Shown here: positions 10,801 through 21,102 of the stretch, piece by piece
How the letters are laid out: each line of letters opens with the position of its first letter
Numbering within the stretch: the first letter of the stretch is position 1
Source: Costus lasius
Taxonomy: Eukaryota > Streptophyta > Magnoliopsida > Zingiberales > Costaceae
DNA: 64,000 bases
Direction of reading: 5' to 3'
NCBI GenBank assembly: GCA_027563935.2
Contig: CM050451.1
Location: forward strand, 96,437,565 to 96,501,564
Program-made: the position numbers and the translations under genes
Notes under the pieces: model-generated
Told to the model about the DNA's origin: nothing
Databases searched by the model: none
The model's input: only the letters and a program-made list of their open reading frames with translations

Positions 10801-12216
10801 TGTGGAAACTAACCTCTTTGTTGCTAGTGTGAAGGACAACGACTGGGAAGGTAGGTTGTCCAGGGAAGAAGCGGCTGGCGAGCGGAGCGTAGAAGAAAAA
10901 TGCTACTGTCGTCACCATGCTGCTTGAAGAGGAAGAAGAGGGGGAGGATGTAGGTTGGGCCATCTGCAATCGACTCCATGTGGGTTGTGGATGTGGGTTT
11001 GGAGAATTGGGGGTCGCTGGTGATGCTAGCCTAAGGTTTGGGTGTGGGATGCCAGTGAAGGAAGAGGGGGTCGGTGGGAAAGGAGAAGGGTGAGAATGTT
11101 AGAGTGGAAGAAGAAGATGACGAAGAAGGAGTTAATAAGAGCTCGACATGTTCCAGAGGAAGAGACGGTGACAAATAGAGATAATGCGCGGAAACTAACC
11201 TCTTTGTTGCTAGTGTGAAGGACAACGACTGAGAAGGTAGGTCGTCCAGGGAAGAAGCGGCTGGCGAGCGGAGCATAGAAGAAAAATGCTGCTGTCGTCA
11301 CCATGCTGCTTGAAGAGGAAGAAGAGGGGGAGGATGTAGGTTGGGCCATCTGCAATCGACTCCATGTGGGTTGTGGATGTGGGTTTGGAGAAGTGGGGGT
11401 CGCTGGTGATTCTAGCCTAGGGTTTGGGTGTGGGATGCCTGTGAAGGAAGAGGGGGTCGGTGGGAAAGGAGAAGGGTGAGAAAGTTGGAGTGGAAAAAGA
11501 AGATGGCAAAGAAGGAGTAGTTGCGAGCTTGACCTGTTCTAGAGCAAGACATGGCGAAAAATAGAGACGATGCGTGGAAACTAACCTCTTTGTTGCTCGT
11601 GTGAAGGACAATGGCCGGGAAGGTAGGTCGTCCCGGGATGAAGACGCCGGCTGGCAAGCGGAGCGGAGAAGAAAAATGCTGCTGTCGTCACCATGGAGCT
11701 TGAAGAGGAAGAAGAGGGGGAGGATGTAGGTTCGGCCATCTGCAATTGACTCCATGTGGGTTGTAGATGTGGATTTGGAGAAGAGGGGGTCGTTGGTGTT
11801 GCTTGCCTAGGGTTTTGGTGTGGGATGCCAGTGAAGGAAGAGTGGGTCGGTGGGAAAGGAGAAGGGAGAGAATGTTGGAGTGGAAGAAGAAGATGACGAA
11901 GAAGGAGTTGATGCGAGCTCGACATGTTCTGGAGGAAGACACGGTGAAAAATAGAGATGATGCCTGGAAACTAACCTCTTTGTTGCTCATGTGTAGGACA
12001 ACGGCCGGGAAGGTAGGTCGTCTAGGGAAGAAGACGATGTCTGGCGAGCGGAGCGGAGAAGAAAAATGCTGGTGTCGTCACCCTGGAGCTTAAAGAGGAA
12101 GAAGAGGTGGAGGATGTAGGTTGGGCCATTTGCAATCGACACCATGTGGGTTGTGGATGTGGGTTTGGAGAAGAGGTGGTCGCTGGTGATGCTAGCCTAG
12201 GGTTTGGGTGTGGGAT
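7832..12216. repeat. 390-bp satellite, block 2 (11 monomers)
   Basis: Landmarks at 8161, 8547, 8937, 9382, 9769, 10146, 10534, 10917, 11303, 11693 and 12083. Two subfamilies are interleaved. The common type reads CACCATGGAG or CACCCTGGAG and GAAGAAGACGG. Subfamily B (8161, 8547, 10917, 11303) reads CACCATGCTG, has TTGCTAGTGTGAAG, and lacks the ACGGC of GAAGAAGACGGCGG. One local duplication of about 60 bp (GTCGTTGGTGTTGCTTGCC) lies at 9030-9150. The first five bases are the CAACA target copy; GGGAT at 12212-12216 is the target of the next insertion. Confidence 0.9.
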
Positions 12217-14012
12217 TGATGTGGTGGGGAAACACAAATTTAGAATTTTTATATGTTTTGAATAATGACCTAAAAATTAAATCAGCAACTAGAAATCCAG
12301 GACTGCAGAAAATAATCAATTAGGGAAAGGAGCTATGGCTTGCAAATGGTTCTAGTGATCCACAATGAAAATTGATAAAACTAAATATTAGAATGAAAGT
12401 TGATCTTTTCAGGCATTTCAAAAAAGAAGGGTCATTATTAGTCAGTCAAGTAGAGCATTTGCATGAAGATATCTAATCAGATCAGCAAATGACAGAATCA
12501 CAGAAAGTTATCAGTTAGCAACTTTCGCTTTGATGCACAGGTTGATCTGTTAACCCTCAGCTGTCACCAAGTAGTCAAGGATGTAGAGCAAATCACGCTA
12601 TACCCAGTCATAAAAGAATCAGGGACTTCAGTAGCTCCTAGCACGTTAATTACCTGCATTGAAAAATGTTAATCAAATTAAAAGAAAATGCAGGAAAGTG
12701 AACAGTAACAGTCTCGGCTGAGTTCTCATGAAGCAGCAGGGAGTCGGGGGCACGAGTTGGTCAACGTTGGTGGCTATAGAGGCGTGGGGAAGGGTGGCTT
12801 GATGCTGCAGGGACGCATTCCGGCGTGACGGCCGGCCGGCGGTGGCGCCTGAGCGTTAGGAGGCGGGTGGCGCTAACACAGGCCCGCTTCTGGCGGAAAT
12901 AGGGGATGACGTGCGAGGATGCAGGGGCTGCCGGCGATCATCGGAGACGGCATGACCTCCCGACCTGCTACAACTGGGAGTTCCCCTGAGTACGGAAAAC
13001 TAGTGGCCGGAGTATGGGAACAGTCGGTGCCTGGTCAGAGGAGATCGATGGCGATTAGTGGAGAAGGGCGGAAGCAGGGGCGTGAGCTGAGGCATTGCCG
13101 GGAATCTTCCCGATTTCGGCGATCTAGCCGTCGGATGGGACGGTCCCTCCGGTTGTGGGTTTGACGAGAAGTGTAGAAGGCGTGGTTGAAATTTGAGGAT
13201 GATTCGTCGGTCGGATCGTCGCCGGCGGCGAGGCGAATGGAGAGTCTAAGGCTGGACTTGGCTAGAAGCTGGGTGTGGATTGCGACAGCGGTGGAAGGTT
13301 GTCTAAGCGTGGGAGAGGTGGAAGATGGATGGAATAGCGATGAGAAGGATGCGGCAGGGTAGTGCTTCCAAATGCAAGGAAGACTAGCGAAAGGGGTAGG
13401 GAAGAAGTTCCAAGTCCATGAAACGAAAACCATTTCCATTCATTTTCATAATCTTGTCTACAAACTCTTCTTGCTTACATTAGAGACATTACACTTTATA
13501 GAACAAAGGAAGAAGATGGTGAGCTGCGAAGCTTTTGTGACCGTTGGCTGAAATGTTCAAGGAAGTCTCCAACGTTCATTTCCTCTTTGAGTAAGCAGCT
13601 CTTGCTGCCTCGGTAAAGCAAGCTGCTCCTTCCTCAATTGCCAGCTCCCCCCCTCACGCGCAATCCTTCTTCAATTAAGCTGCAACGAGCAGCTCATTTC
13701 TTTGGTCTTGAGAAGGCTTTGGATTTGGGCTGCAATTTGGGCTGAAATCCCTTTGAGCTTGAGTTGAAACTTTCTTGGCTTGAGCTCGAACTAGATTTGA
13801 TGTGCGCATCCACTTGTCTTAGTCTCATGTAATCATCAATAATTTCAAGAGATTAGTGCCTCATTAAGAAAATTAGAATTCCATTCTAATAAAATCAAAA
13901 TTTAGGCATATACATTGACTAAGTCTATGTTCAATCAAGGTTTACAATAATTATGCAAAATTTGACAAAGTCAAAATTAAGTCAAATATTTTGTGAAAAT
14001 ACTCCGGAATCA
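12217..14012 (-). mobile_element. Solo LTR-like insertion with GGGAT target duplication
   Basis: A 1796-bp insertion starting TGATGTGGTG and ending CCGGAATCA, flanked by GGGAT at 12212-12216 and 14013-14017; its removal restores the satellite word GTGGGATGCCAG. TG...CA ends, 5-bp duplication and size fit an LTR. No PBS, PPT or protein domain was found. On the minus strand TTCTATAAAGT (13494-13503) resembles a TATA box, which suggests minus orientation. The interior 12720-13400 is GC-rich and unlike the AT-rich ends. Open frames there (for example 12919-13164 plus, 13035-13439 minus) show no recognised domain. Confidence 0.7.
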
Positions 14013-16128
14013 GGGATGCCAGTGAAGGAAGAGGGGGTCAGTGGGAAAGAAGAAGGGAGATAATGTTGGAGTGGAAGAAGAAGATGGAGAAGAAGAAGTT
14101 GATGCGAGTTCAACATGTTCCGGAGGAAGACACGGCAAAAAATAGAGATGATGCAAGGAAACTAACCTCTGTGTTGCTCGTGTGAAGGACAACGGCCATG
14201 AAGGTAGGTTGTCCAAGGAAGAAGACGGTGGCTGGCGAGCGGAGCGGAGAAGAAAAATGCTGCTGTCGTCACCATGGAGCTTGAAGAGGAAGAAGAGGGG
14301 GAGGATGTAGGTTGGGCCATCTGCAATCGACACCATGTGGGTTGTGGATGTGGGTTTGGAAAAGAGGGGGTCGCTGGTGATGCTAGCCTAGGGTTTGGGT
14401 GTGGGATGCCAGTGAAGGAAGAAGGGGTAGGTGGGAAAGGAGAAGGGCGAGAATGTTGGAGTGGAAGAAGAAGATTGGGAAGAAGGAGTTGATGCGAGCT
14501 TGACATGTTCCGGAGGAAGACACGGCGAAAAATATAGATGATGCATGGAAACTAACATCTTTGTTGCTCGTGTGAAGGACAACGGCCGGGAAGGTAGGTC
14601 GTCCAGGGAAGAAGACAGCGGCTGGCGAGCAGAGCAGAGAAGAAAAATGTTTCTATCGTCACCATGGAGCTTGAAGAGGAAGAAGAGGGGGAGGATGTAA
14701 GTTGGGCCATCTGCAATCGACATCATGTGGGTTGTGGATGTGGGTTTGGAGAAGAGGGGGTCGTTGGTGATGCTAGCCTAGGGTTTGGGTGTGGGATGCC
14801 AGTGAAGGAAGAAGGGGTCGGTGGGAAAGGAGAAGGGCGAGAATGCTGGAGTGGAAGAAGAAGATGGCGAAGAAGGAGTAGATGCGAGCTCTACATGTTC
14901 TGGAGGAAGACACGGCGAAAAATAGAGACGATGCGTGGAAACAAACCTCTTTGTTGCTCGTGTGAAGGACAACGGCCGGGAAGGTAGGTTGTCCAGGGAA
15001 GAAGATGGCGGCTGGCGAGCGAAGCGGATAAGAAAAATGCTGCTGTCGTCACCATGGAGCTTGAAGAGGAAGAAAAGGGGTGGATGTAGGTTGGGCCATC
15101 TGCAATCGACTCCATGTGGGTTGTGGATGTGGGTTTGGAGAAGAGGGGGTTGCTGGTGATGCTAGCCTAGGGTTTGCGTGTGGGATGCCAGTGAAGGAAG
15201 AGGGGGTCGATGGGAAACGAGAAAGGAGATAATGTTGCAGTGGAAGAAGAAGATGGCGAAGAAGGAGTTGATGTGAGCTCGACATGTTCCGGAGGAAGAC
15301 ATGGCGGAAAATAGAGATGATGTGTGGAAACTAACATCTTTGTTGCTCGTGTGAAAGACAACGGCCGGGAAGGTAGGTCGTCCAGGGAAGAAGACAGCGG
15401 CTGGCGAGCAGAGCAGAGAAGAAAAATGTTTCTATCGTCACCATGGAGCTTGAAGAGGAAGAAGAGGGGGAGGATGTAAGTTGGGCCATCTGCAATCGAC
15501 ATCATGTGGGTTGTGGATGTGGGTTTGGAGAAGAGGGGGTCGTTGGTGATGCTAGCCTAGGGTTTGGGTGTGGGATGCCAGTGAAGGAAGAAGGGGTCGG
15601 TGGGAATGGAGAAGGGCAAGAATGTTGGAGTGGAAGAAGAAGATGGCGAAGAAGGAGTAGATGCGAGCTCGACATGTTCTGGAGGAAGACACGGCGAAAA
15701 ATGGAGACGATGCGTGGAAACTAACCTTTTTGTTGCTCGTGTGAAGGACAACGGCCGGGAAGGTATGTCGTCCAGGGAAGAAGATGGCGGCTGGCGAGCG
15801 GAGAGGATAAGAAAAATGATGCTGTCGTCACCATGGAGATTGAAGAGGAAGAAAAGGGGGAGGATGTAGGTTGGGCCATCTGCAATCGACTCCATGTGGG
15901 TTGTGGATGTGGGTTTGGAGAAGAGGGGGTCGCTGGTGATGCTAGCCTAGGGTTTGGGTGTGGGATGCCAGTGAAGGAAGAGGGGGTCGGTGGGATAGGA
16001 GTAGGGAGATAATGTTGGAGTGGAAGAAGAAGATGGCGAAGAAGGAGTTGATGCGAGCTCGACATGTTCCGGAGGAAGACACGGCAAAAAATAGAGATGA
16101 TGCGTGGAAACTAACCTCTTTGTTGCTC
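14013..16128. repeat. 390-bp satellite, block 3
   Basis: Landmarks at 14274, 14664, 15054, 15443 and 15833. The pair beginning 14664/15054 is repeated as 15443/15833: both first members carry TTTCTATCGTCACC, GATGTAAGTTGG and GACATCATGTG. This gives a local two-monomer higher-order unit of about 779 bp. The 14274 monomer matches member three of the seven-mer (AAGATTGGGAAG, AATATAGATGATGCATGG). The block ends at TTGTTGCTC where the Copia insertion begins and resumes at 35455. Confidence 0.9.
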
Positions 16129-16137
16129 TGATACCAC
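16125..16137 (-). other. PBS-like 13-mer outside the 3' LTR of Copia-1
   Basis: GCTCTGATACCAC, read on the minus strand as GTGGTATCAGAGC, is the plant initiator-tRNA-Met primer-binding motif. It abuts the outer end of the left LTR, where only target DNA is expected. The same 13-mer occurs in its proper place at 24518-24530. Its first four bases, GCTC, are shared with the satellite word TTGTTGCTC. See the finding on this junction. Confidence 0.8.
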
Positions 16138-16690
16138 TGTTGGGAATCCCCGGACCTCAATAAAGACTTAAACACAGCGGAAGCGGAGGTCCGAAACAGA
16201 ATTCCAGAAACACCAGGATCACTTATGAGAGAAAACCGAAGAATGTGAAAAGAAGTACCTTATCAAGCAACTTTTAGGAGCAGCCGATGATGAAGAAGCA
16301 TAGGGTCCATCCTCTGCAATCGTGCACACACCGACTCCTCGAATCCTCTCTAATCTCCACTCTGGGTGCTAGCCCCGGAAGATGAGATCCATGCCTCTAG
16401 CCTTCTCAACTTGCGCCACTGCCAAGGAGAAGAAGGGATGTTGGCGACAAGGAATGGGTAGCACTCCCACTTGTCCCAACCTTTGATGCCGAAAAACTTT
16501 TATTGTTGTCACCTCCTTGACCCTCACGCCAAGGTGCAGAGGGGAGGCGACAACTAGAGACAAGAGAAGAGTCTGGTACAAGAAAATCTCCCAGGTGGGC
16601 CTCTCTATTTATAATAGCAGCCAGACGCACACTGGAGATTTTTCCCATGTGGGACTATGAATTGATGCCTGTACTGGTATGAGAGGGTGT

Positions 16691-16787
16691 GGGTTCAAAT
16701 CCCACTCTCAACACCACGCCAATTTAATCCCACAATGAATAGGCGCCTACTAAAATCCACAATTAAGCGTCACGGGTTCGAATCCCC
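16691..16787 (+). other. Two tRNA T-arm / B-box-like words in the LTR
   Basis: GGGTTCAAATCCC at 16691-16703 and GGGTTCGAATCCCC at 16774-16787 resemble the Pol III B box (GGTTCGANTCC). The second is enclosed by GCGT and ACGC arms. Both recur in the other LTR copy at about 25067 and 25150-25163. No matching A box, anticodon arm or full cloverleaf was found, so these are not tRNA genes. They may be tRNA-derived fragments fixed in this LTR family. Confidence 0.45.
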
Positions 16788-16822
16788 GCATACGCAATTA
16801 ATTATAAATTGCGCCCAAGCTT

Positions 16823-16860
16823 ATTAATTAGCCAAGAGAAAAATTCTCTTGCTAATTAAT
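16823..16860. repeat. Inverted repeat in Copia-1 LTR
   Basis: ATTAATTAGCCAAGAGAA and TTCTCTTGCTAATTAAT form arms of about 17 bp with one unpaired C and a 3-base AAA loop. The corresponding place in the second LTR (about 25198-25236) keeps the hairpin with one change. A role in RNA 3'-end formation is possible but untested. Confidence 0.6.
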
Positions 16861-17935
16861 AATTTTATTTTATTCATGTGACTAAAGTGCCAAGCCCAAA
16901 CTTGCACCAAGACTCTTGTTTGACTCATTTTGACAACACAGTTCAACAAAGGTCAAACGTGGTCCACTAGAGTCAACTAGTGGTCAAACATGAACCAAAA
17001 TAAAATATCATCTCCTCTATAAAAGTCTCAATTCATCAGTTCCCCAAAAAGATCCGAATCACACAATGATTCGATCAGAGGCTAAACGATCAGTATGAGA
17101 ACTCGAGTGTCTAGGTGTGCGACCCTGTAGGTTCTTCAGACGTTGGCAGTGATGACTAAATCATCACAAGCAATGAGTGGCACCTAGCAGTACATCTTTG
17201 CTACCCAAGTCATCAGAATGGTGTCATCATCGACATCCCCTAAAACTATGACAAAGTACAAGTGCAGCTTTGTCCTTTTGCCAACTGATGTCCAGATTGG
17301 GCAAGTGTGTCACACTTGTTAATCCCAATGATATGACATGACTAAATCAGGTTCTCACCTGGGTATGGCCATACACTTTCAGTCATCCATATAGGGGCGC
17401 CATGGACAATCAAGTTTCCCCGTAACGAAGGGGCAAATCCTCTCTTGGCACATTGTATCCCTCATACGGCTTATGACATACCCAATGACAACTGTTATGA
17501 CCTCCCTTTTATGGCGAAGCGTTAGGTTGCATCAAAGTACATTAATCACTATATAGCGATACTAATGCCCTTAAGTCTAGGACAAGCGCAACTCTGTCAC
17601 TGTGATATTCATCTCATGACACCGAGATGAATCCTCATGGCAGGTCAATCCAGTATATCTCCCTTGATATACCCATATGCCTGCGTTAGCAACCCGTGCT
17701 CAACCAGCGCATATACGAGTCTCAAGCGAATCATAGCTGTCCCATATCCACCATGATTCTCAACCAGGGATAAACATAGAGACCAGATAAAATCTATCTC
17801 TTAGGGACATTGTATATGCAAATTTACATATGCGTAGATGTACAAACTTGCATGACAACGACAATGCCAGGATAACTCATCTATCAACTATATCCCAATG
17901 GACCATCCTGAGGTCCTAGGGCATAAACACTAACA

Positions 17936-17955
17936 ATCTCCCACTTGCACTAGGA
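17936..17955 (-). other. Copia-1 polypurine tract
   Basis: On the minus strand the sequence just before the 3' LTR reads GCAAGTGGGAGAT, the usual plus-strand primer site of this Copia group. Copia-2 has the same word in the same place (27738-27751). Confidence 0.75.
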
Positions 17956-19797
17956 CCTTGCATTGAGCAACCTCAACACTGTGTCCTAAGCACGACCTGC
18001 CACGCTCTTGCTGCGCCAGAGCATCGGTCTATGGCCCTATCATGATTGTATCAGTGTTCATATCTGCTATATATCAAGTACCTTTGTCCCCAAGACAAGG
18101 TATAAGCATCTGAGTATGCCTGCGAAGTTCAACAAAGAACTCCCACTACTTCCCAAAAGCACTTGCATACTCTGCTTTCAAGTAGCCTGCACTGAAGCTC
18201 CCTCCCAAAGCTTCTAGCACCACTATAGGAACAGCTAGACTGTCACTGGTCTGAGTGGAACAAGCTGCCAAGTGAATCCACAGAGCTTTTCCTGTCATTA
18301 CTGACCAAGAACCACCCCTTAGTTCTTCGTAGAACCTAAGTGTGTTCTTCATTCCTTATCCAGTGCCATATACCTGGATTGGACCTAGTATCCATTGGTT
18401 ATGCTCTCGGCACAAACCACATCTGGTCTATAACATACCATCATCGATGTATGTTATCTGACTTAGCACTTGGAGTTTCTTGGACTTATCCAAAAACTCT
18501 TACACCTACCCCATAGGTGATGTCCACTAAGTCATTCATCACAAGATATTTCCTAATCACCTATTCACCAAGTGAAGGATCAGGATATCGTCTTTGATGA
18601 TCTGTATGTCCCCAACATACAAGACCAGAGATATCATCAAGCTCCCACTGAACTTAGGTACTATAAGGTGAAGATTCTTTGTCCAAGTTAGGAGTTACCC
18701 ATAACACTGGCACACATGAATCGATTCAGCCTTTTTCCCACACTTTCTGAACCTATGTTGCCCCACAACCTATATACGAGGCTCAGATTCCATCTTTGAC
18801 CATTTGTGCTAGGTGGCTGACCTTAGACTGAATCCAAGTCATGGTTTTCTCCCATTTTCCATTTTCAAGGAAATACATTTCCAAGAAAACTAGCATCAAG
18901 AGCAACAATCACCTGTTCTCCTGTGGGTCTATGGAAATTAATATCCCTAAGTCAATTTAGGATACTTCACCTACAGTTATCAGATCTTGATTCTATATCA
19001 CTAGATTCAGATGTATGATCCCCAAAGTTTCACATCTATAGATCTTGATAATTAGTCATGTCATCTCCTTACCTGGAGATACATTTAAGATGAAATATTT
19101 CAGTGTTGAAGAAACTATCAGCATAACCTCAGTAGAGATATGGATGACTTTCAATTTCTCCCACTAGAACCACCTGCCAAGGTGTTCTTCAGGAGTTATG
19201 AGCTATGAGCAAACCTCATACTCACTATGACAGTCACCTGTGGCTCAAGATCACTTATGAATTTTGATAAGCTAGTTCCATAAATATTTTGGTAATCACG
19301 AATTCCTATCTTTTGACCTTTTAGTCCACTTCACCTCACTTGGTGAAAAACATTTATCACCAAACCAGTCTTTGCCTATCTATAACATCTCAAAAGAGGT
19401 TAAGATAGTCAATCTCCTAGAAGGAGTTTGAATCCAAGAATTCATGTGCATGAAGTCAGTGGATGCATTACTTGTTTATGATAAAATGTCTGGGTCAGAA
19501 GATTGGCATTCAATTTGAACCACTTATTAAATTCAAGTTATTTTATTACATCATTATTTTTGCACAATATAAGGACAAAAGATTTGCAAATGAAAAGAAT
19601 GTCAAATTCCTTTTATTCCAAAAACTCTATTCCAAAGGAATAGGTACAATGTCAACTACATGTTTGCAAAATAAAATAATCCTATCAATGACAAATGAAA
19701 AAATCGCTCAGCAGCATTAATGCTCCAGCAAGATCTTCTTATTGTCATCTATGTCCTATTTCTCTGGAGTTCCTGCATATTTTTGTCAATATCAGTC
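17956..19797 (-). pseudogene. Decayed Copia pol remnant
   Basis: No continuous frame remains. Traces fit the end of a Copia polyprotein read on the minus strand. A word near 18165-18185 resembles the RNase H TEAEY motif with frameshifts. Around 18600-18650 the sequence resembles the reverse-transcriptase active-site region, matching in order the intact copy at 28730-28770. I could not find the integrase zinc-binding or catalytic motifs, so the front of pol is probably deleted between here and the protease start at 19798. Alignment to Copia-2 would settle the extent. Confidence 0.4.
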
Positions 19798-20646
19798 TCA
19801 CCATGCGGTATAGAATACCCATGTATGGAAATAGACAATATAGGATTTGGTAATAAAATTACCTGAGCTTGAAGATGAAGGGTTACTTTTCTTCATCTCT
19901 TTCTGAGGATGCTTGCAGTCTTTGTGCCAATGGCCCTCCTGGCCACAGTTGAAGCACTTGTTCTCCCTCACCCTGCCTTTCTTCAGTGCCTTGGCCTTGG
20001 ACTTGCCCTTACCCCTTTTCCGCTTCTTATTGTCCTTGGAGACCATAAGAACGGACTTGGGTTCGGACCTGACTATTTCCTTCTCGGCCGATTCCAGCAG
20101 TTTTAGCAGCTCCTCATGAGTACAAGCAATTTTTTTTATATTGAAGTTAATGATAAAAGAGCTATAACTCGGAGGCAGCGACTGCAGGATAAGGTCCGTA
20201 GCCACATCCTGATCCATCGGGTGTCCTAGCCTAGTGAGATGCGATAAGTACCCAAGCAACTTGAGTATGTGTGGTCCCACTGGAGCACCTTCAGGCATCT
20301 TGCACTGAAAAGCAGCCTTGGATGTCTCAAATCTTTCTATTCTATCTTGTGTCTCGAACAGTTGCTTTAGATGCGTGATGATCTAAAATGCATTCTGATC
20401 CTCATACTGCATCTGCAACTCGAACGACATCGTGGCCAACATAAAGCAGCCAACATCCAGGGCGTCATCCTGATGCTTGCGAAAAGCATCCCGTTCAGCC
20501 GTGCGGGCTAAGGATGACGGTTGAGGAGGAAGCGCTTGCTCTAAGACATACAACTTCTTCTCCTGCTTGAGGATTATCCTCAAGTGCCGGTACCAGTCCA
20601 TGAAGTTAACTCCAGTCAACTTCTCCTGCTTGAGGATTATCCTCAA
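19798..20646 (-). pseudogene. Copia-1 gag pseudogene
   Basis: One minus-strand frame, interrupted by a TAG at 20383-20385, encodes a Copia Gag: the N-terminal DWYRHLRIILKQEKKLYVLE region, the LQSLPPSYSSFIINFN capsid region, and an intact zinc knuckle CFNCGQEGHWHKDC. It runs to the protease threshold, where the catalytic Asp-Thr-Gly is replaced by Tyr-Thr-Ala and a stop follows at once. The N-terminus is odd: RIILKQEK occurs twice, before and after the GVNFMDWYRHL segment, because about 27 bp is duplicated (near 20558-20585 and 20622-20648). Nonfunctional. Confidence 0.8.
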
Positions 20647-20649
20647 CTG

Positions 20650-21102
20650 TTGTTATTGCTTGTAGAAGTCATCTACAATATAAACAAGAGCAGATCAGTA
20701 TCACATTTCAATCATTTATTCTGGCCTTTTATAAATGATTATTTCTCTCAATATTTTATTTGAATCGATAATCCTCAAAAATCGATCAAGAAGTCGCCCG
20801 ACTTCCTTAGTGAGATGGGATCCTCATTTCGTACACGGCCTTGCGTCCCACAGAGGTGGGATGTACTGCACAAGGTGATGCATGCTTCCTGAGGTAGGCC
20901 CCTGGCCAATTGCTACTCGGCAATTCTCCTTCTTAAGGCAGTTCTAGCACTTTGTGTCCAACGGAGGCTGGATACAGCATAAAGCCTTAACTTCTTAAAG
21001 GTGCCTCTAGAAATTTCATCATGTGGACCACCACATATGAAAAGTCTAGTCAAGTCCAACCCGACCGTTATACCCAGGGCCAACGATTTCCTTGCGGAAG
21101 GC
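20650..21102 (-). other. Copia-1 leader, gag-proximal part
   Basis: Noncoding sequence similar in order of words to the Copia-2 leader at 31680-32000 (for example TTAGTGAGATGGGATCC and GCGTCCC), so the two elements belong to related families. AAGGC at 21098-21102 is the target copy of the nested solo LTR. Confidence 0.55.

Larger units (their letters stand above)
4995..12083. repeat. Seven-monomer higher-order repeat within the satellite
   Basis: Diagnostic variants recur every seventh monomer once the solo LTR is removed. Copy 1 starts at landmarks 4995, 5382, 5759, 6149, 8161, 8547 and 8937; copy 2 at 9382, 9769, 10146, 10534, 10917, 11303 and 11693; a third copy starts at 12083. Examples are GAGAAGAGAGAGAATG in the first member, the missing TTGTGGATGTGGG in the second, CATCCGCAATCG in the third, CTGCAATGACAACAT in the fourth, CACCATGCTGCTTG in the fifth and sixth, and TTCGGCCATC in the seventh. 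Periods are about 2760 and 2701 bp. Confidence 0.75.
16138..17935 (-). mobile_element. Copia-1 3' LTR
   Basis: 1798 bp, TGTTGGGAAT to CACTAACA on the plus strand. It pairs with 24531-26052 plus 35196-35454. It contains two tRNA T-arm-like words (16691-16703 and 16774-16787) and a near-perfect hairpin (16823-16860). Relative to the other copy it has an extra stretch near 16449-16470 (GACAAGGAATGGGTAGC). Confidence 0.88.

Noticed and set aside
12919..13439. Open frames in the GC-rich middle of the 12217-14012 insertion, considered as a captured gene
   Set aside because: Frames overlap on opposite strands and contain no recognised motif; GC content alone explains their length.
12217..14012. A DNA transposon with TGAT/ATCA inverted ends
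   Set aside because: The inverted match is only 4 bases, and the 5-bp target duplication with TG...CA ends fits an LTR better. A DNA transposon is not fully excluded.
16660..16800. Possible tRNA gene
   Set aside because: Only T-arm-like words are present; no anticodon arm, D arm or acceptor pairing could be built, and both copies lie inside LTRs.
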